Source: Altererythrobacter sp. KTW20L (GTDB lineage Bacteria > Pseudomonadota > Alphaproteobacteria > Sphingomonadales > Sphingomonadaceae). Taken from it: DNA of 38,690 nucleotides. Location of the stretch: NCBI RefSeq assembly GCF_023501975.1, contig NZ_JAMFLH010000016.1, positions 1-38,690 on the forward strand, in the 5' to 3' direction. Each line of letters begins with the position of its first letter. Positions within the stretch are counted from its first letter, which is position 1. Shown here piece by piece: positions 26,375 through 33,522 of the stretch. Made by a program: the position numbers and the translations under genes. The notes under the pieces were generated by a model, which was not told where the DNA came from, ran no database searches, and worked only from the letters and a program-made list of their open reading frames with translations.

Positions 26375-27807
26375 CACCCCGTCAGTTCCCGCACATCGGT
26401 GAGCCTGCCCGTGACCGCCGCCGCCGCCGCCATCGCGGGGCTGACGAGGTGGGTGCGGGCGCCGGGGCCTTGCCGTCCGACGAAGTTGCGGTTGGAGGTG
26501 GAGGCCGAGCGTTCGCCCGGCGGCACCTTGTCGGGGTTCATCCCTAGGCAGGCCGAGCAACCCGGCTCGCGCCATTCGAGGCCGGCTTCGGTGAATACCT
26601 TGTCCAGCCCCTCGGCTTCGGCCTGAAGCTTGACGAGGCCCGAGCCTGGCACCACGATGCCCCACTTGATGTTGGGATGGACGTGGCGGCCTTTCAGCAC
26701 TTCTGCCGCGGCGCGCAGGTCTTCGATGCGGCTGTTGGTGCAGGAGCCGATGAAGATGTTCTGCACTTCCACCTCGGCCATCGGCTGGCCGGGTTCGAGG
26801 CCCATGTAGTCGAGGCTGGCGCGGGCGGCGCGCTGCTTGGACGGGTCGGCAAAGCTGGCGGGATCGGGGACCACGCCGCCGATGGCCACGGTGTCTTCCG
26901 GACTGGTGCCCCAGGTTACCGTGGGCTGCACGTCCGAGGCCTGGATAACCACGCTCTTGTCGAACACCGCGCCTTCGTCGGTATGCAGCGTTTTCCAATA
27001 GGCTACCGCCGCGTCCCAGTCCGCACCTTGCGGGGCGAGCGGGCGGCCCTTGAGATAGGCGAAGGTGGTTTCATCAGGCGCGATCAGGCCGGCCCGCGCG
27101 CCGCCCTCGATGCTCATGTTGCAGACCGTCAGACGGCCTTCGATGCTCATCTTTTCAAACACCGGCCCGCGGTATTCGATCACGTGGCCGGTGCCGCCCG
27201 CCGTGCCGATCACGCCGATGATGTGGAGGATCAGGTCCTTCGACGAAATGCCGGGTCCAAGTTCGCCCTCGACGCGGATCTCCATCGTTTTCGACTGGCG
27301 CAGCTGCAGCGTCTGGGTGGCCAGCACGTGCTCCACCTCGCTGGTGCCGATGCCGAAGGCCAGCGCTCCCACGCCGCCGTGGCAGGCGGTATGGCTGTCA
27401 CCGCAGACGATGGTGGTGCCGGGCAGCGAAAAGCCCTGCTCCGGGCCGACCACGTGGACGATGCCCTGTTGCGCGGCGGTGGCCCCAAAATAGCGCACGC
27501 CGAATTCGGGCGCATTGCGTTCCAGCGCTTCAAGCTGCTGGCGGCTTTCCACGTCGGCAATCGGCACCCGCGCGCCGCTCGCATCGACCCGCGCCGTGGT
27601 GGGCAGGTTGTGATCGGGCACGGCCAGCGTGAGTTCCGGGCGGCGGACCTTGCGGCCATTGAGGCGCAGCGCCTCGAACGCCTGGGGGCTGGTGACTTCG
27701 TGGACCAGGTGCCGGTCGATGAACAGCAGACAGGTGCCATCGGGCCGCTGTTCGATGACATGCGTGTCCCAGATCTTCTCGTACAAGGTGCGCGGTTTGG
27801 ATGCCAT
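26374..27807 (-). CDS. leuC: 3-isopropylmalate dehydratase large subunit
   Basis: The 477-residue catalytic subunit of LeuCD. It has all three [4Fe-4S] cysteines (C356 in IGSCTNSR; C417 and C420 in GCSACLGMN) and the substrate loop [11 protein letters not shown]. Start chosen at ATG 27807 ([17 protein letters not shown]), which fits the family. It is the first gene of a minus-strand series and has a plausible sigma-70 promoter at 27861-27889. Confidence 0.98.
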   Translation of the reverse strand: MASKPRTLYEKIWDTHVIEQRPDGTCLLFIDRHLVHEVTSPQAFEALRLNGRKVRRPELTLAVPDHNLPTTARVDASGARVPIADVESRQQLEALERNAPEFGVRYFGATAAQQGIVHVVGPEQGFSLPGTTIVCGDSHTACHGGVGALAFGIGTSEVEHVLATQTLQLRQSKTMEIRVEGELGPGISSKDLILHIIGVIGTAGGTGHVIEYRGPVFEKMSIEGRLTVCNMSIEGGARAGLIAPDETTFAYLKGRPLAPQGADWDAAVAYWKTLHTDEGAVFDKSVVIQASDVQPTVTWGTSPEDTVAIGGVVPDPASFADPSKQRAARASLDYMGLEPGQPMAEVEVQNIFIGSCTNSRIEDLRAAAEVLKGRHVHPNIKWGIVVPGSGLVKLQAEAEGLDKVFTEAGLEWREPGCSACLGMNPDKVPPGERSASTSNRNFVGRQGPGARTHLVSPAMAAAAAVTGRLTDVRELTG

Positions 27808-27860
27808 GATGCGGCACTTACGCCCCGGGCGGCGCATTGCAAGCGGGCGCGCGCATAGGA

Positions 27861-27889
27861 ATTCTTTTTGCGCCGCAAATGGTGGTCAA
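27861..27889 (-). promoter_or_regulatory. Candidate leuC sigma-70 promoter
   Basis: On the minus strand TTGACC, a 17-base spacer and AAGAAT lie about 50 bases before the leuC ATG. The -35 box matches 5 of 6 and the -10 box 4 of 6. Confidence 0.5.
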
Positions 27890-27929
27890 ATGCCTTGGTT
27901 TTGTCACGGTTCTGCGATAACTGACATTC

Positions 27930-28352
27930 ATGTCAACTAACACCCATGCGATTCCCATCACGATCACGCCCGACGATATCGATTTCATGGGCCATGTGAA
28001 CAACGCGCGCTACCTCGGCTGGGTGCAGGACGTAGTGCTGGCCCACTGGCACCGTTTTGCCCCGGCAGAGACGGCGGCGGCGCACCTGTGGGTGGCGCTG
28101 AAGCACGAGATCACCTATCGCCGCCCGGCTTTCCTGTCGGATGACGTGGTGGCCCGCACCATGCTGGAAAAGGTCGCCGGTGCGCGCTCGTTCTACAACA
28201 CCGTGATCGAGCGCGGCGGCGAGGTGCTGGCCGAGGTGCAATCCGTGTGGTGCTGCATCGACAGCGAGACCCATCGCCCGGCCCGCATCTGCCGCGACCT
28301 GGCCGAGACCCATTTCGGCATTCCCAAGAAGGCCGCCGCTACGGCTGATTGA
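27930..28352 (+). CDS. Hotdog-fold acyl-CoA thioesterase
   Basis: A 140-residue YbgC/FadM-like thioesterase. The catalytic-loop motif DDIDFMGHVNNARYLGWVQD contains the Asp and His-Val-Asn-Asn of the family. The substrate is unknown. There is little room for a leader: GATAAC at 27916-27921 could be a -10 box that starts the mRNA at the ATG. It is divergent from leuC and 43 bases ahead of crtZ. Confidence 0.9.
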   Translation: MSTNTHAIPITITPDDIDFMGHVNNARYLGWVQDVVLAHWHRFAPAETAAAHLWVALKHEITYRRPAFLSDDVVARTMLEKVAGARSFYNTVIERGGEVLAEVQSVWCCIDSETHRPARICRDLAETHFGIPKKAAATAD

Positions 28353-28395
28353 CCACCCAAAGGTCTACTTTGCGTCTGCCGCTGCTCCGGCCTAT

Positions 28396-28926
28396 ATGGG
28401 CACTATGAGTGACACCCTGATTGCCGTGCTGATCGTTGTTGCCAGCGTGCTGGCGATGGAGTGGGTCGCGTGGTCGAGCCACAAGTACATCATGCATGGG
28501 TGGGGCTGGGGCTGGCACCGCGACCATCACGAGCCGCATGACAAGGTGCTGGAAAAGAACGACCTTTACGGGGTTGTCGGGGCGATCATGAGCATTTCGA
28601 TGTTTGCGCTGGGCAGCCCGCTGGTGATGGGGGCCAGTGCCTGGTGGCCCGCCACCTTCATCGGTATCGGCATCCTGATCTATGGCATCATCTACACGCT
28701 GATCCACGATGGGCTGGTCCACCAGCGGTACTTCAAATGGGTGCCCAAGCGCGGCTATGCCAAGCGGCTGGTCCAGGCGCACAAGCTCCACCATGCGACC
28801 ATCGGCAAGGAAGGCGGGGTCAGCTTCGGTTTCGTCTTTGCCCGCGATCCGGCGGCGCTGAAGGCCGAACTGAAGCGCCAGCGCGAGGCGGGTATCGCCG
28901 TGGTGCGGGATAGTGCAGGGGCCTGA
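28396..28926 (+). CDS. crtZ: Beta-carotene hydroxylase
   Basis: CrtZ adds hydroxyl groups to the rings of beta-carotene to give zeaxanthin, in the inner membrane. The 176-residue product has all four di-iron His clusters: HKYIMH, HRDHHEPHD, HDGLVHQR and HKLHHA. Four membrane helices are visible. Two close starts are possible (28396 and 28405); neither has a clear ribosome site. No other crt gene is in the window. A hairpin terminator follows. Confidence 0.96.
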   Translation: MGTMSDTLIAVLIVVASVLAMEWVAWSSHKYIMHGWGWGWHRDHHEPHDKVLEKNDLYGVVGAIMSISMFALGSPLVMGASAWWPATFIGIGILIYGIIYTLIHDGLVHQRYFKWVPKRGYAKRLVQAHKLHHATIGKEGGVSFGFVFARDPAALKAELKRQREAGIAVVRDSAGA

Positions 28927-28946
28927 GAGCCCGGCAAAGGTGACAC

Positions 28947-28971
28947 AAGTGACATGCTGTCACTTTTGTTT
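28947..28971 (+). terminator. crtZ terminator
   Basis: Perfect 8-bp arms AAGTGACA and TGTCACTT around a TGC loop, followed by TTGTTTT. The arms are the same GTGACA motif found in other intergenic regions here. Confidence 0.7.
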
Positions 28972-29115
28972 TCGCGCTTAACTACCTGATATACAGTAAT
29001 TTACCTGATAGGGGGCAAAGTGACACGCCCCCGGGAGAAAGTCGCGCGCCAGCTGGATTTACTTGTCAAAAGAGCCACTCGTCACGTGGGGCGGGTCCTG
29101 CCCTGTAGGAAAGCG
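28972..29115. other. AT-rich intergenic stretch with direct repeats and a hairpin
   Basis: TACCTGATA occurs at 28983-28991 and 29002-29010, a spacing near two helical turns. A GGGGGC/GCCCCC hairpin (29011-29032) follows and holds another GTGACAC. No protein gene fits. It could be an operator or a small RNA gene. Confidence 0.4.
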
Positions 29116-29463
29116 TCAAGTGGGCCGGGTGCAGATCCAGGTGCCGCAGGTGAGCGCCACCGCGATTGTCACCCACGCCCAGGGAAAGCCCAGCGTCGCC
29201 GCAGTCACCGCTACACTGATCGCCAGCGCCAGCACCGCCGCCCGCTTGGCCTTGCGCGAGATGGCGCCACGTTGCCGCCATTCCAGCAGCGGCGGACCCC
29301 ACCTGGGATGGGCCAGCAGCCGCGCCTCCCACGCCGGATTGCCCCGTGCAAAGCAGAAGGCGGCCAGCAGCAGGAACGGCACGGTCGGCAGCAGCGGCAG
29401 GAAAGCGCCGACCGCGCCAAGCCCGGTGAAGACCAGCCCCGCGCTCGTCCAGACCGGACGCAT
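29116..29463 (-). CDS. DUF454 (YbaN) family inner-membrane protein
   Basis: A 115-residue membrane protein. The family motif GAVGAFLPLLPTVPFLLLAA is followed by FCFARGNPAWEARLLAHPRW, then two more hydrophobic helices at the C-terminus (about 73-108). The function is unknown. It is 5 bases downstream of sufE on the same strand. Confidence 0.92.
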   Translation of the reverse strand: MRPVWTSAGLVFTGLGAVGAFLPLLPTVPFLLLAAFCFARGNPAWEARLLAHPRWGPPLLEWRQRGAISRKAKRAAVLALAISVAVTAATLGFPWAWVTIAVALTCGTWICTRPT

Positions 29464-29468
29464 GGCGC

Positions 29469-29876
29469 TCAGCCTGCCGCGATGCGCGCGGCGTGGGCCT
29501 GGACCAGCGCGATCATGTTGGGCACGCCCTGGGTGCGGTTGCTCGACAGCTGGTTCTTCAGATCGAACGGTGCGAGTTCATGGCCCACGTCCATGGCCGC
29601 CACGTCTGCCGCCGGCCTGTCCTGAACGGCAGAGATAACCAGCGCCACGATGCCCTTGGTAATGGCGGCATTGCTGTCGGCCAGGAAGTGCAGCTTGTCG
29701 GCATCGCCTGTGGGATAGACCCAGACCTGCGCCGAACAGCCGCGCACCAGCGTGGCATCGGTTTTCAGCGGCTGGGGCATGTCTTCCAGCTCGCGACCAA
29801 GCTCGATCAGCAGGCGATAGCGTTCGTCGCCTTCGAGGAATTCATACTCTTCGAGAATGTCGGGGAGGGTGCGCAT
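29469..29876 (-). CDS. sufE: SufE-like cysteine desulfurase activator
   Basis: SufE takes sulfur from SufS onto a cysteine during Fe-S cluster assembly. The 135-residue product has the sulfur-accepting Cys in LVRGCSAQVWVYP. The family start is MRTLPDILEEYEFLEGDERY; an ATG at 29885 would add three residues. It sits between the psp array and DUF454 on the minus strand, 57 bases after the last psp gene. Confidence 0.93.
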   Translation of the reverse strand: MRTLPDILEEYEFLEGDERYRLLIELGRELEDMPQPLKTDATLVRGCSAQVWVYPTGDADKLHFLADSNAAITKGIVALVISAVQDRPAADVAAMDVGHELAPFDLKNQLSSNRTQGVPNMIALVQAHAARIAAG

Positions 29877-29932
29877 GGGCCGCATGTATGCGCACCGGGC
29901 TGGCAAATCCACCCCGTCCGCAAGTCCGAAAC

Positions 29933-30181
29933 CTAAAGATCCACCCCGTTGGCGATGGCTTCCAGCTTGCGGATGCGTTCCTTGAGGTCGGCGATCTCCA
30001 TCCGCTGGTATCCTTCTCGCGATCCGCCCTCGGCTTCAGCGGGAGCGTGAGAAATGCCCGCGCGGCGGTCGAGTTCGCGTTCCTTCAGCGCCAGCCAGCC
30101 CTGCCAGCCTTTCAGCATGGCGGTGGCGAGGATCACCAGGCCCAGCAGAGAAGCGCTGGCCAACAGCAGTTGTTCGCTCAT
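29933..30181 (-). CDS. PspB-like membrane/coiled-coil protein, array member 5
   Basis: 82 residues: a membrane helix (about 4-24), a charged linker, then a coiled coil ending ADLKERIRKLEAIANGVDL. The core LKERIRKLEAIA matches the PspB heptad pattern (E. coli RIQALESIL), but the IEALR tail found in the other members is missing. The ATG at 30181 has GAGGG 4 bases upstream. It is the last gene of the psp array. The function is inferred from the locus. Confidence 0.8.
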   Translation of the reverse strand: MSEQLLLASASLLGLVILATAMLKGWQGWLALKERELDRRAGISHAPAEAEGGSREGYQRMEIADLKERIRKLEAIANGVDL

Positions 30182-30197
30182 CATTCCCTCTCTTTTC

Positions 30198-30449
30198 CTA
30201 TTCGTCCCGCAACTGTTCGATTTCGGAAGACAGGCGCTTGGCGGCGCGGTCCTCGGTGGCAATGCGTTCGAGCACTTTCAGGCGCTCCTTCAGGTCGTGC
30301 ACTTCTTCCTCCAGCTCAAGCTCGCGGGGCGAGGGGCCTTCGGGCGGCATCGTGTCCTGCCGGTTGATGTCGCGCTGGCGGCGATTTGATATCAGCATAA
30401 CCAGCATCATCACGGCAAACATGGCAAAGATGGCAAGCGGCCAGTTCAA
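30198..30449 (-). CDS. PspB-like membrane/coiled-coil protein, array member 4
   Basis: 83 residues: a membrane helix (about 3-20), then RRQRD, and a coiled coil with LKERLKVLERIATED followed by LSSEIEQLRDE. It uses a rare TTG start overlapping the upstream stop (TTGA), with AAGGAG 8 bases before. This indicates tight translational coupling. It is clearly related to members 2, 3 and 5 by the same core. Confidence 0.8.
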   Translation of the reverse strand: MNWPLAIFAMFAVMMLVMLISNRRQRDINRQDTMPPEGPSPRELELEEEVHDLKERLKVLERIATEDRAAKRLSSEIEQLRDE

Positions 30450-30793
30450 CGCACTTTCTCCTTCACGTCGATTGGCTCCTTCAGGTCGATCGGCACGCCG
30501 CTGTCTGCCACGTGCTGCTCATACCGAAGCGCCTCGATCTCGCGCGCCAGGTCGGCGCTGACGTTCGAGCCGCTGTCGGTGGCGATGCATTCCAGCACGC
30601 GCAGGCGCTGTTCCATGTTGTCCAGCCGGGCGGCGGCTTCTGCTACGAGTCCACCGGTGCCGCCAGCGTGTTCGAGTTCCAGCTTGCGCTCCTTGAATGC
30701 CATCTGGCGTTTGGCGACCTCCTTGATCGTGCCCATCATGATCGCGAAGACGACCACGATGAAGCAGAAGACGAAGACAATGGTCATATCCAT
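30446..30793 (-). CDS. PspB-like membrane/coiled-coil protein, array member 3
   Basis: 115 residues: a hydrophobic N-terminus (about 3-24), a charged KRQMAFKERKLELEH helix, then RLRVLECIATDSGSNVSADL and AREIEALRYEQ. The C-terminal part after the tail is acidic/basic (DLKEPIDVKEKVR). A Cys replaces the usual Arg in LERIATDSG. The start could be three residues further in (30787). It is separated from member 2 by only 3 bases. Confidence 0.8.
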   Translation of the reverse strand: MDMTIVFVFCFIVVVFAIMMGTIKEVAKRQMAFKERKLELEHAGGTGGLVAEAAARLDNMEQRLRVLECIATDSGSNVSADLAREIEALRYEQHVADSGVPIDLKEPIDVKEKVR

Positions 30794-30796
30794 GGC

Positions 30797-31132
30797 TCAG
30801 TTCACTCCGTCTTTGTCACGAAGGGCTTCGATCTGGTGGGTCAGGCCAAAGCCGCTGTCGGTCACGATCCGCTCCACCGTGGCGAGACGTTCCTTCATGC
30901 TCGACAGTTCGGCGCGCAGGGCGGTGTTTTCCTGGGTGATCAGCTTGACCCGTTCCATGGATTCGCTGGTCATGGATGGCTTCAGGGACTGGCCCCACAT
31001 GCCTTCCAGCGGATAGCCGTTCTTGATCTTGAGCCGGGTGGTGTGGACCGAGGCGGCAATGCCCGCCGCGCCGAGGCCGATACCACCGGCTACCATCCAG
31101 CCGATGTAGGGGAGCAGGTCGGCAAATTCCAT
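30797..31132 (-). CDS. PspB-like membrane/coiled-coil protein, array member 2
   Basis: 111 residues: a Gly/Ala-rich membrane helix (about 9-29), a longer linker with YPLEGMWGQSLKP, then a coiled coil ending RLATVERIVTDSGFGLTHQI and EALRDKD. The ATG overlaps the upstream stop (TGATG). A GTG three bases earlier is the alternative start. Confidence 0.8.
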   Translation of the reverse strand: MEFADLLPYIGWMVAGGIGLGAAGIAASVHTTRLKIKNGYPLEGMWGQSLKPSMTSESMERVKLITQENTALRAELSSMKERLATVERIVTDSGFGLTHQIEALRDKDGVN

Positions 31133-31431
31133 CACACACGCTCCTTCTCGAAGGCCAGCGGGACACCCGCCGGGCTGGCGGGTTCATCGCGCAGCGCATC
31201 GATCTGTGCGGCCAGCGAAGGGCCGCTGTCGGTGGCGATGCGTTCCAGCACGCGGACACGGTCCTCCAGTTCCTTGACCCGGCCTGCCAGTTCGGCGTTC
31301 GGGCTTTCGTTGTCGCTCGAGCCCAGGTGCGCACGCATCTCGGCCATCTTGCGCTGGTGGGTGGTCCAGATCGCCACGATCGGGATGGCCAGGGCGAAGA
31401 TCGGGATCAGCAGAGGTGATATTTCGAACAT
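31132..31431 (-). CDS. PspB-like membrane/coiled-coil protein, array member 1
   Basis: 99 residues: a membrane helix (about 6-23), then HQRKMAEMRAHLG, a coiled coil KELEDRVRVLERIATDSG and the tail LAAQIDALRDE. Eleven consecutive G residues on the coding strand (31448-31438) lie 6 bases before the ATG and form or abut the ribosome site. Slippage in that run could alter translation. It follows pspC by 29 bases. Confidence 0.85.
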   Translation of the reverse strand: MFEISPLLIPIFALAIPIVAIWTTHQRKMAEMRAHLGSSDNESPNAELAGRVKELEDRVRVLERIATDSGPSLAAQIDALRDEPASPAGVPLAFEKERV

Positions 31432-31437
31432 GGTATT

Positions 31438-31448
31438 CCCCCCCCCCC
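31438..31448 (-). repeat. 11-base homopolymer in the ribosome-site region
   Basis: A run of 11 C on the plus strand (G on the coding strand) lies 6 to 16 bases before the start of array member 1. Such tracts are prone to replication slippage and to sequencing error. Confidence 0.8.
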
Positions 31449-31460
31449 GGAACAGGTTGT

Positions 31461-31838
31461 TCAGCGCAGCCGTTCGATCTCGTCGGACAGGCGCGGGTTG
31501 CTGGAGACGTAGTACTGCTCGACCTCGGCCAGGCGGCGGTCGATGGCGCGGAACTGGCTGCGGATCTCGCGCGCCGTGCGCTTGGGCGACTGGCGCACGC
31601 GCTGCCAGTACTGCTGCTCCTTGTCGTCGCGGTAGAGGTGCGGCGGCTTCTTGCTCAACAGAATCCACATCAGGAGATAGGCCGGCACGGTGATCCACGA
31701 CAGGACGGGCAGGGTGAGCAGGAAGCCGAACCGGACCCAGAACGGGTTGATCCCGGTATAGTCCGCAACCCCGGCGCAGACGCCGCCCAGCTTGCCGGTC
31801 TCCTTGTCGCGATAGAGCGTGGTGTGGGTCGTATTCAC
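31461..31838 (-). CDS. pspC: PspC domain protein with IERLR tail
   Basis: 125 residues. The PspC core KLGGVCAGVADYTGINPFWV is followed by a membrane helix (about 36-62) and a charged C-terminal helix ending VEQYYVSSNPRLSDEIERLR. The tail resembles the IEALR ending of the PspB-like array members, not that of ordinary PspC. The GTG start overlaps the preceding PspC stop (GTGA). Confidence 0.9.
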   Translation of the reverse strand: MNTTHTTLYRDKETGKLGGVCAGVADYTGINPFWVRFGFLLTLPVLSWITVPAYLLMWILLSKKPPHLYRDDKEQQYWQRVRQSPKRTAREIRSQFRAIDRRLAEVEQYYVSSNPRLSDEIERLR

Positions 31839-32119
31839 TGGTCCTCGTTCCTCTTGTGCGGGCGCCTCGGCCCTTGGTCATCGCCAAATATTTCCCGGTA
31901 GTTCTCGCGGTACAGGTGCACCGGCTTCCTCGGCAGGGCCAAGGCCAGCGCGATGTAGCCCAGGATCGCGATCGGCGCGGCGGGGGTCAGGATCAGGATG
32001 ATCACGGCCAGTCTTGGCCACATGCTGTTGATCCCGGCGTAATCCGCAATTCCCGCACAGACCCCGAACAATTTTCCGTTGAACTTGTCGAGGTAGAGGC
32101 GGTCGCGCTCATCACTCAC
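31835..32119 (-). CDS. PspC domain protein, first copy in the locus
   Basis: 94 residues with KLFGVCAGIADYAGINSMWP and a membrane helix (about 37-61), then a short charged tail without the IERLR motif. It uses a GTG start overlapping the pspB stop. It is a tandem duplicate of the following gene: both share LYxDK, GVCAGxADYxGIN and the RKPxHLYR-type segment. Confidence 0.9.
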   Translation of the reverse strand: MSDERDRLYLDKFNGKLFGVCAGIADYAGINSMWPRLAVIILILTPAAPIAILGYIALALALPRKPVHLYRENYREIFGDDQGPRRPHKRNEDQ

Positions 32120-32409
32120 CTGCGGGCTCCCTTCTTCACCGCGAGCATCTGTTCCAGTTCGGCCAGCTGGTCGTTGTCTTCCTGCAGGTCGGCCAGCACG
32201 CGGGCGGGCTTGAACTCCGCATGGTCGCTGGCGACCAGCCGTTCGACCGTGTCCATCCGTTCATCCAGCCGCTTGGCGAGTTGGTAGAGCTCCTCCAGCA
32301 GCGTCTCGTCGTCCACGGTGATGGTCGCGGCAGTTTTCCACTTGGTGACATAGTGCAGGATCACCCAGGGAACCCCGATGAAACCTGCCAGGACAAAGAA
32401 TTCATCCAC
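32116..32409 (-). CDS. pspB: Envelope stress response protein PspB
   Basis: 97 residues: N-terminal membrane helix (about 4-21), then a coiled coil with LAKRLDERMDTVERLVASDH, matching the family core around LEsILDAE in E. coli. PspB helps PspC release PspA from PspF. It is longer than the E. coli protein (74 residues) because of an extra C-terminal coiled coil. GTG start with GGAGG 8 bases upstream. Confidence 0.9.
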   Translation of the reverse strand: MDEFFVLAGFIGVPWVILHYVTKWKTAATITVDDETLLEELYQLAKRLDERMDTVERLVASDHAEFKPARVLADLQEDNDQLAELEQMLAVKKGARR

Positions 32410-32412
32410 CGC

Positions 32413-33111
32413 TCAATCCTCCTTCTTCGCTGCATCGGGGGCAGGGGTGCCCATGCCGAGAGCGCGCTTCATTTCTTCCAGTTCCTCGTCCACCTTGTCG
32501 GTCCCCTCGAGCGCGGCGAATTCATCCGCCAGCGTGCGCGGCCCGCCGGACATGCCCAGCGCATCGGCGCGGCCTTCGGCGTAATCGACACGGCGTTCGA
32601 GCTGGTCGAACCGGGTCAGAGCCTCGTCCACCCGCTCGTTGGTCATCAGGCTGCGCAGCTTGAAGCGGTTTTCCGCGCTTTCGAGGCGGGCGGCGATCTG
32701 GCTCTGCCGGCTGCGGGCTTCGCGCAGGCGGTTCTGCAGCTTGTTGATGTCCACTTCATAGGCCCGCAGTGCATCGTCGAGCACGGTCACTTCGGCCTTC
32801 AGCTGTTCGGCCATGTCGGCCGCCTTGCGCCGCTCGACCAGCGCGGCGCGGGCCAGGTCCTCGCGGTTCTTCGACAGGGCGAGCTGCGCCTTGTCGGCCC
32901 AGTCGGCCTGCAGCTTGTCGAGCTTGACCGAATGGCGGTGCATTTCCTTCTGGTCGGCAATGGTGCGGGCAGCGCTGGCGCGCACTTCCACCAGCGTTTC
33001 CTCCATCTCCAGGATGATCATGCGGATCATCTTGGAAGGATCGTCGGCCTGGTCCAGCAGCTCGTTGAAATTGGCGGCGATGATATCACGGGTACGGGAA
33101 AAAATGCCCAT
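32413..33111 (-). CDS. pspA: Phage shock protein A
   Basis: A 232-residue ESCRT-III-like coiled-coil protein that binds stressed inner membrane and inhibits PspF. It begins with the standard MGIFSRTRDIIAANFNELLD and contains the DPSKMIRMIILEMEETLVEV hairpin. AGGAG lies 8 bases before this ATG. The frame is open 48 codons further upstream, to an ATG at 33255 that overlaps the previous gene's stop and also has a GGAG site, so a 280-residue form is possible (see the extension feature). Confidence 0.92.
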   Translation of the reverse strand: MGIFSRTRDIIAANFNELLDQADDPSKMIRMIILEMEETLVEVRASAARTIADQKEMHRHSVKLDKLQADWADKAQLALSKNREDLARAALVERRKAADMAEQLKAEVTVLDDALRAYEVDINKLQNRLREARSRQSQIAARLESAENRFKLRSLMTNERVDEALTRFDQLERRVDYAEGRADALGMSGGPRTLADEFAALEGTDKVDEELEEMKRALGMGTPAPDAAKKED

Positions 33112-33255
33112 CAAGGCGGCTCCTGCAGAAGTGGGGTAGGCGGCGGACAGCGAATTGCGGGTGGGGGTGGGGCTGGTGCGCAGACGCTCGATCTCGCGAT
33201 CAAGGCGCGAATTGTCGCTGATCGGGGTCAGCTGGTTGCGCGTTTCGTCGCTCAT
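33112..33255 (-). other. In-frame 48-codon extension ahead of pspA
   Basis: From ATG 33255 the sequence begins MSDETRNQLTPISDNSRLDR, continues EIERLR and ends SAAYPTSAGAAL before the usual PspA Met. The ATG overlaps the upstream stop (ATGA) and follows GGAG by 5 bases. The SRLDREIERLR segment echoes the tail of pspC and of the array members. It may be a true N-terminal extension or a second start. Confidence 0.55.
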
Positions 33256-33428
33256 GCCAGCTCCACCATCGGCACCGCGATCACCGGCGCGCCCGAATAG
33301 CTGGTCGGCTGGTAGCGCGGGTGGGCTTCGGCCTGGGCGATCGCGAACAGGTTGAACGCGACCATCGCGGCCACGCTCACCAGCGCGGACAGGCCGAGCT
33401 TGCTGGCGAAGAAACGGTGGTCGATCAT
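33252..33428 (-). CDS. Small membrane protein, first gene of the psp operon
   Basis: 58 residues with one membrane helix (about 10-32), then EAHPRYQPTSYSGAPVIAVP. The ATG at 33428 is preferred because AGGAG is 9 bases upstream; the ATG at 33437 would have no spacing. The stop overlaps the extended pspA start. No family is recognised. It is the first product of the sigma-54 transcript. Confidence 0.7.
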   Translation of the reverse strand: MIDHRFFASKLGLSALVSVAAMVAFNLFAIAQAEAHPRYQPTSYSGAPVIAVPMVELA

Positions 33429-33463
33429 CTTTTTCATCTCCTGAACGGTGTATGGCAGATGAT

Positions 33464-33480
33464 TTGCAAGCGCCGTGCCA
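33464..33480 (-). promoter_or_regulatory. Sigma-54 promoter of the psp operon
   Basis: On the minus strand TGGCACG-N4-TTGCA is a full match to the -24/-12 consensus with correct spacing. The GG is at 33479-33478 and the GC at 33467-33466. It lies about 40 bases before the 33428 start. It is the best promoter in the window. Confidence 0.9.
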
Positions 33481-33522
33481 AATGCATTTACGCTTGGGCC
33501 AGGTCCTACGATATGGGAAGGA

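Noticed and set aside
29020-29625. 201-residue plus-strand ORF
   Set aside because: Antisense to DUF454 and sufE, Arg/Gln-rich and non-globular.
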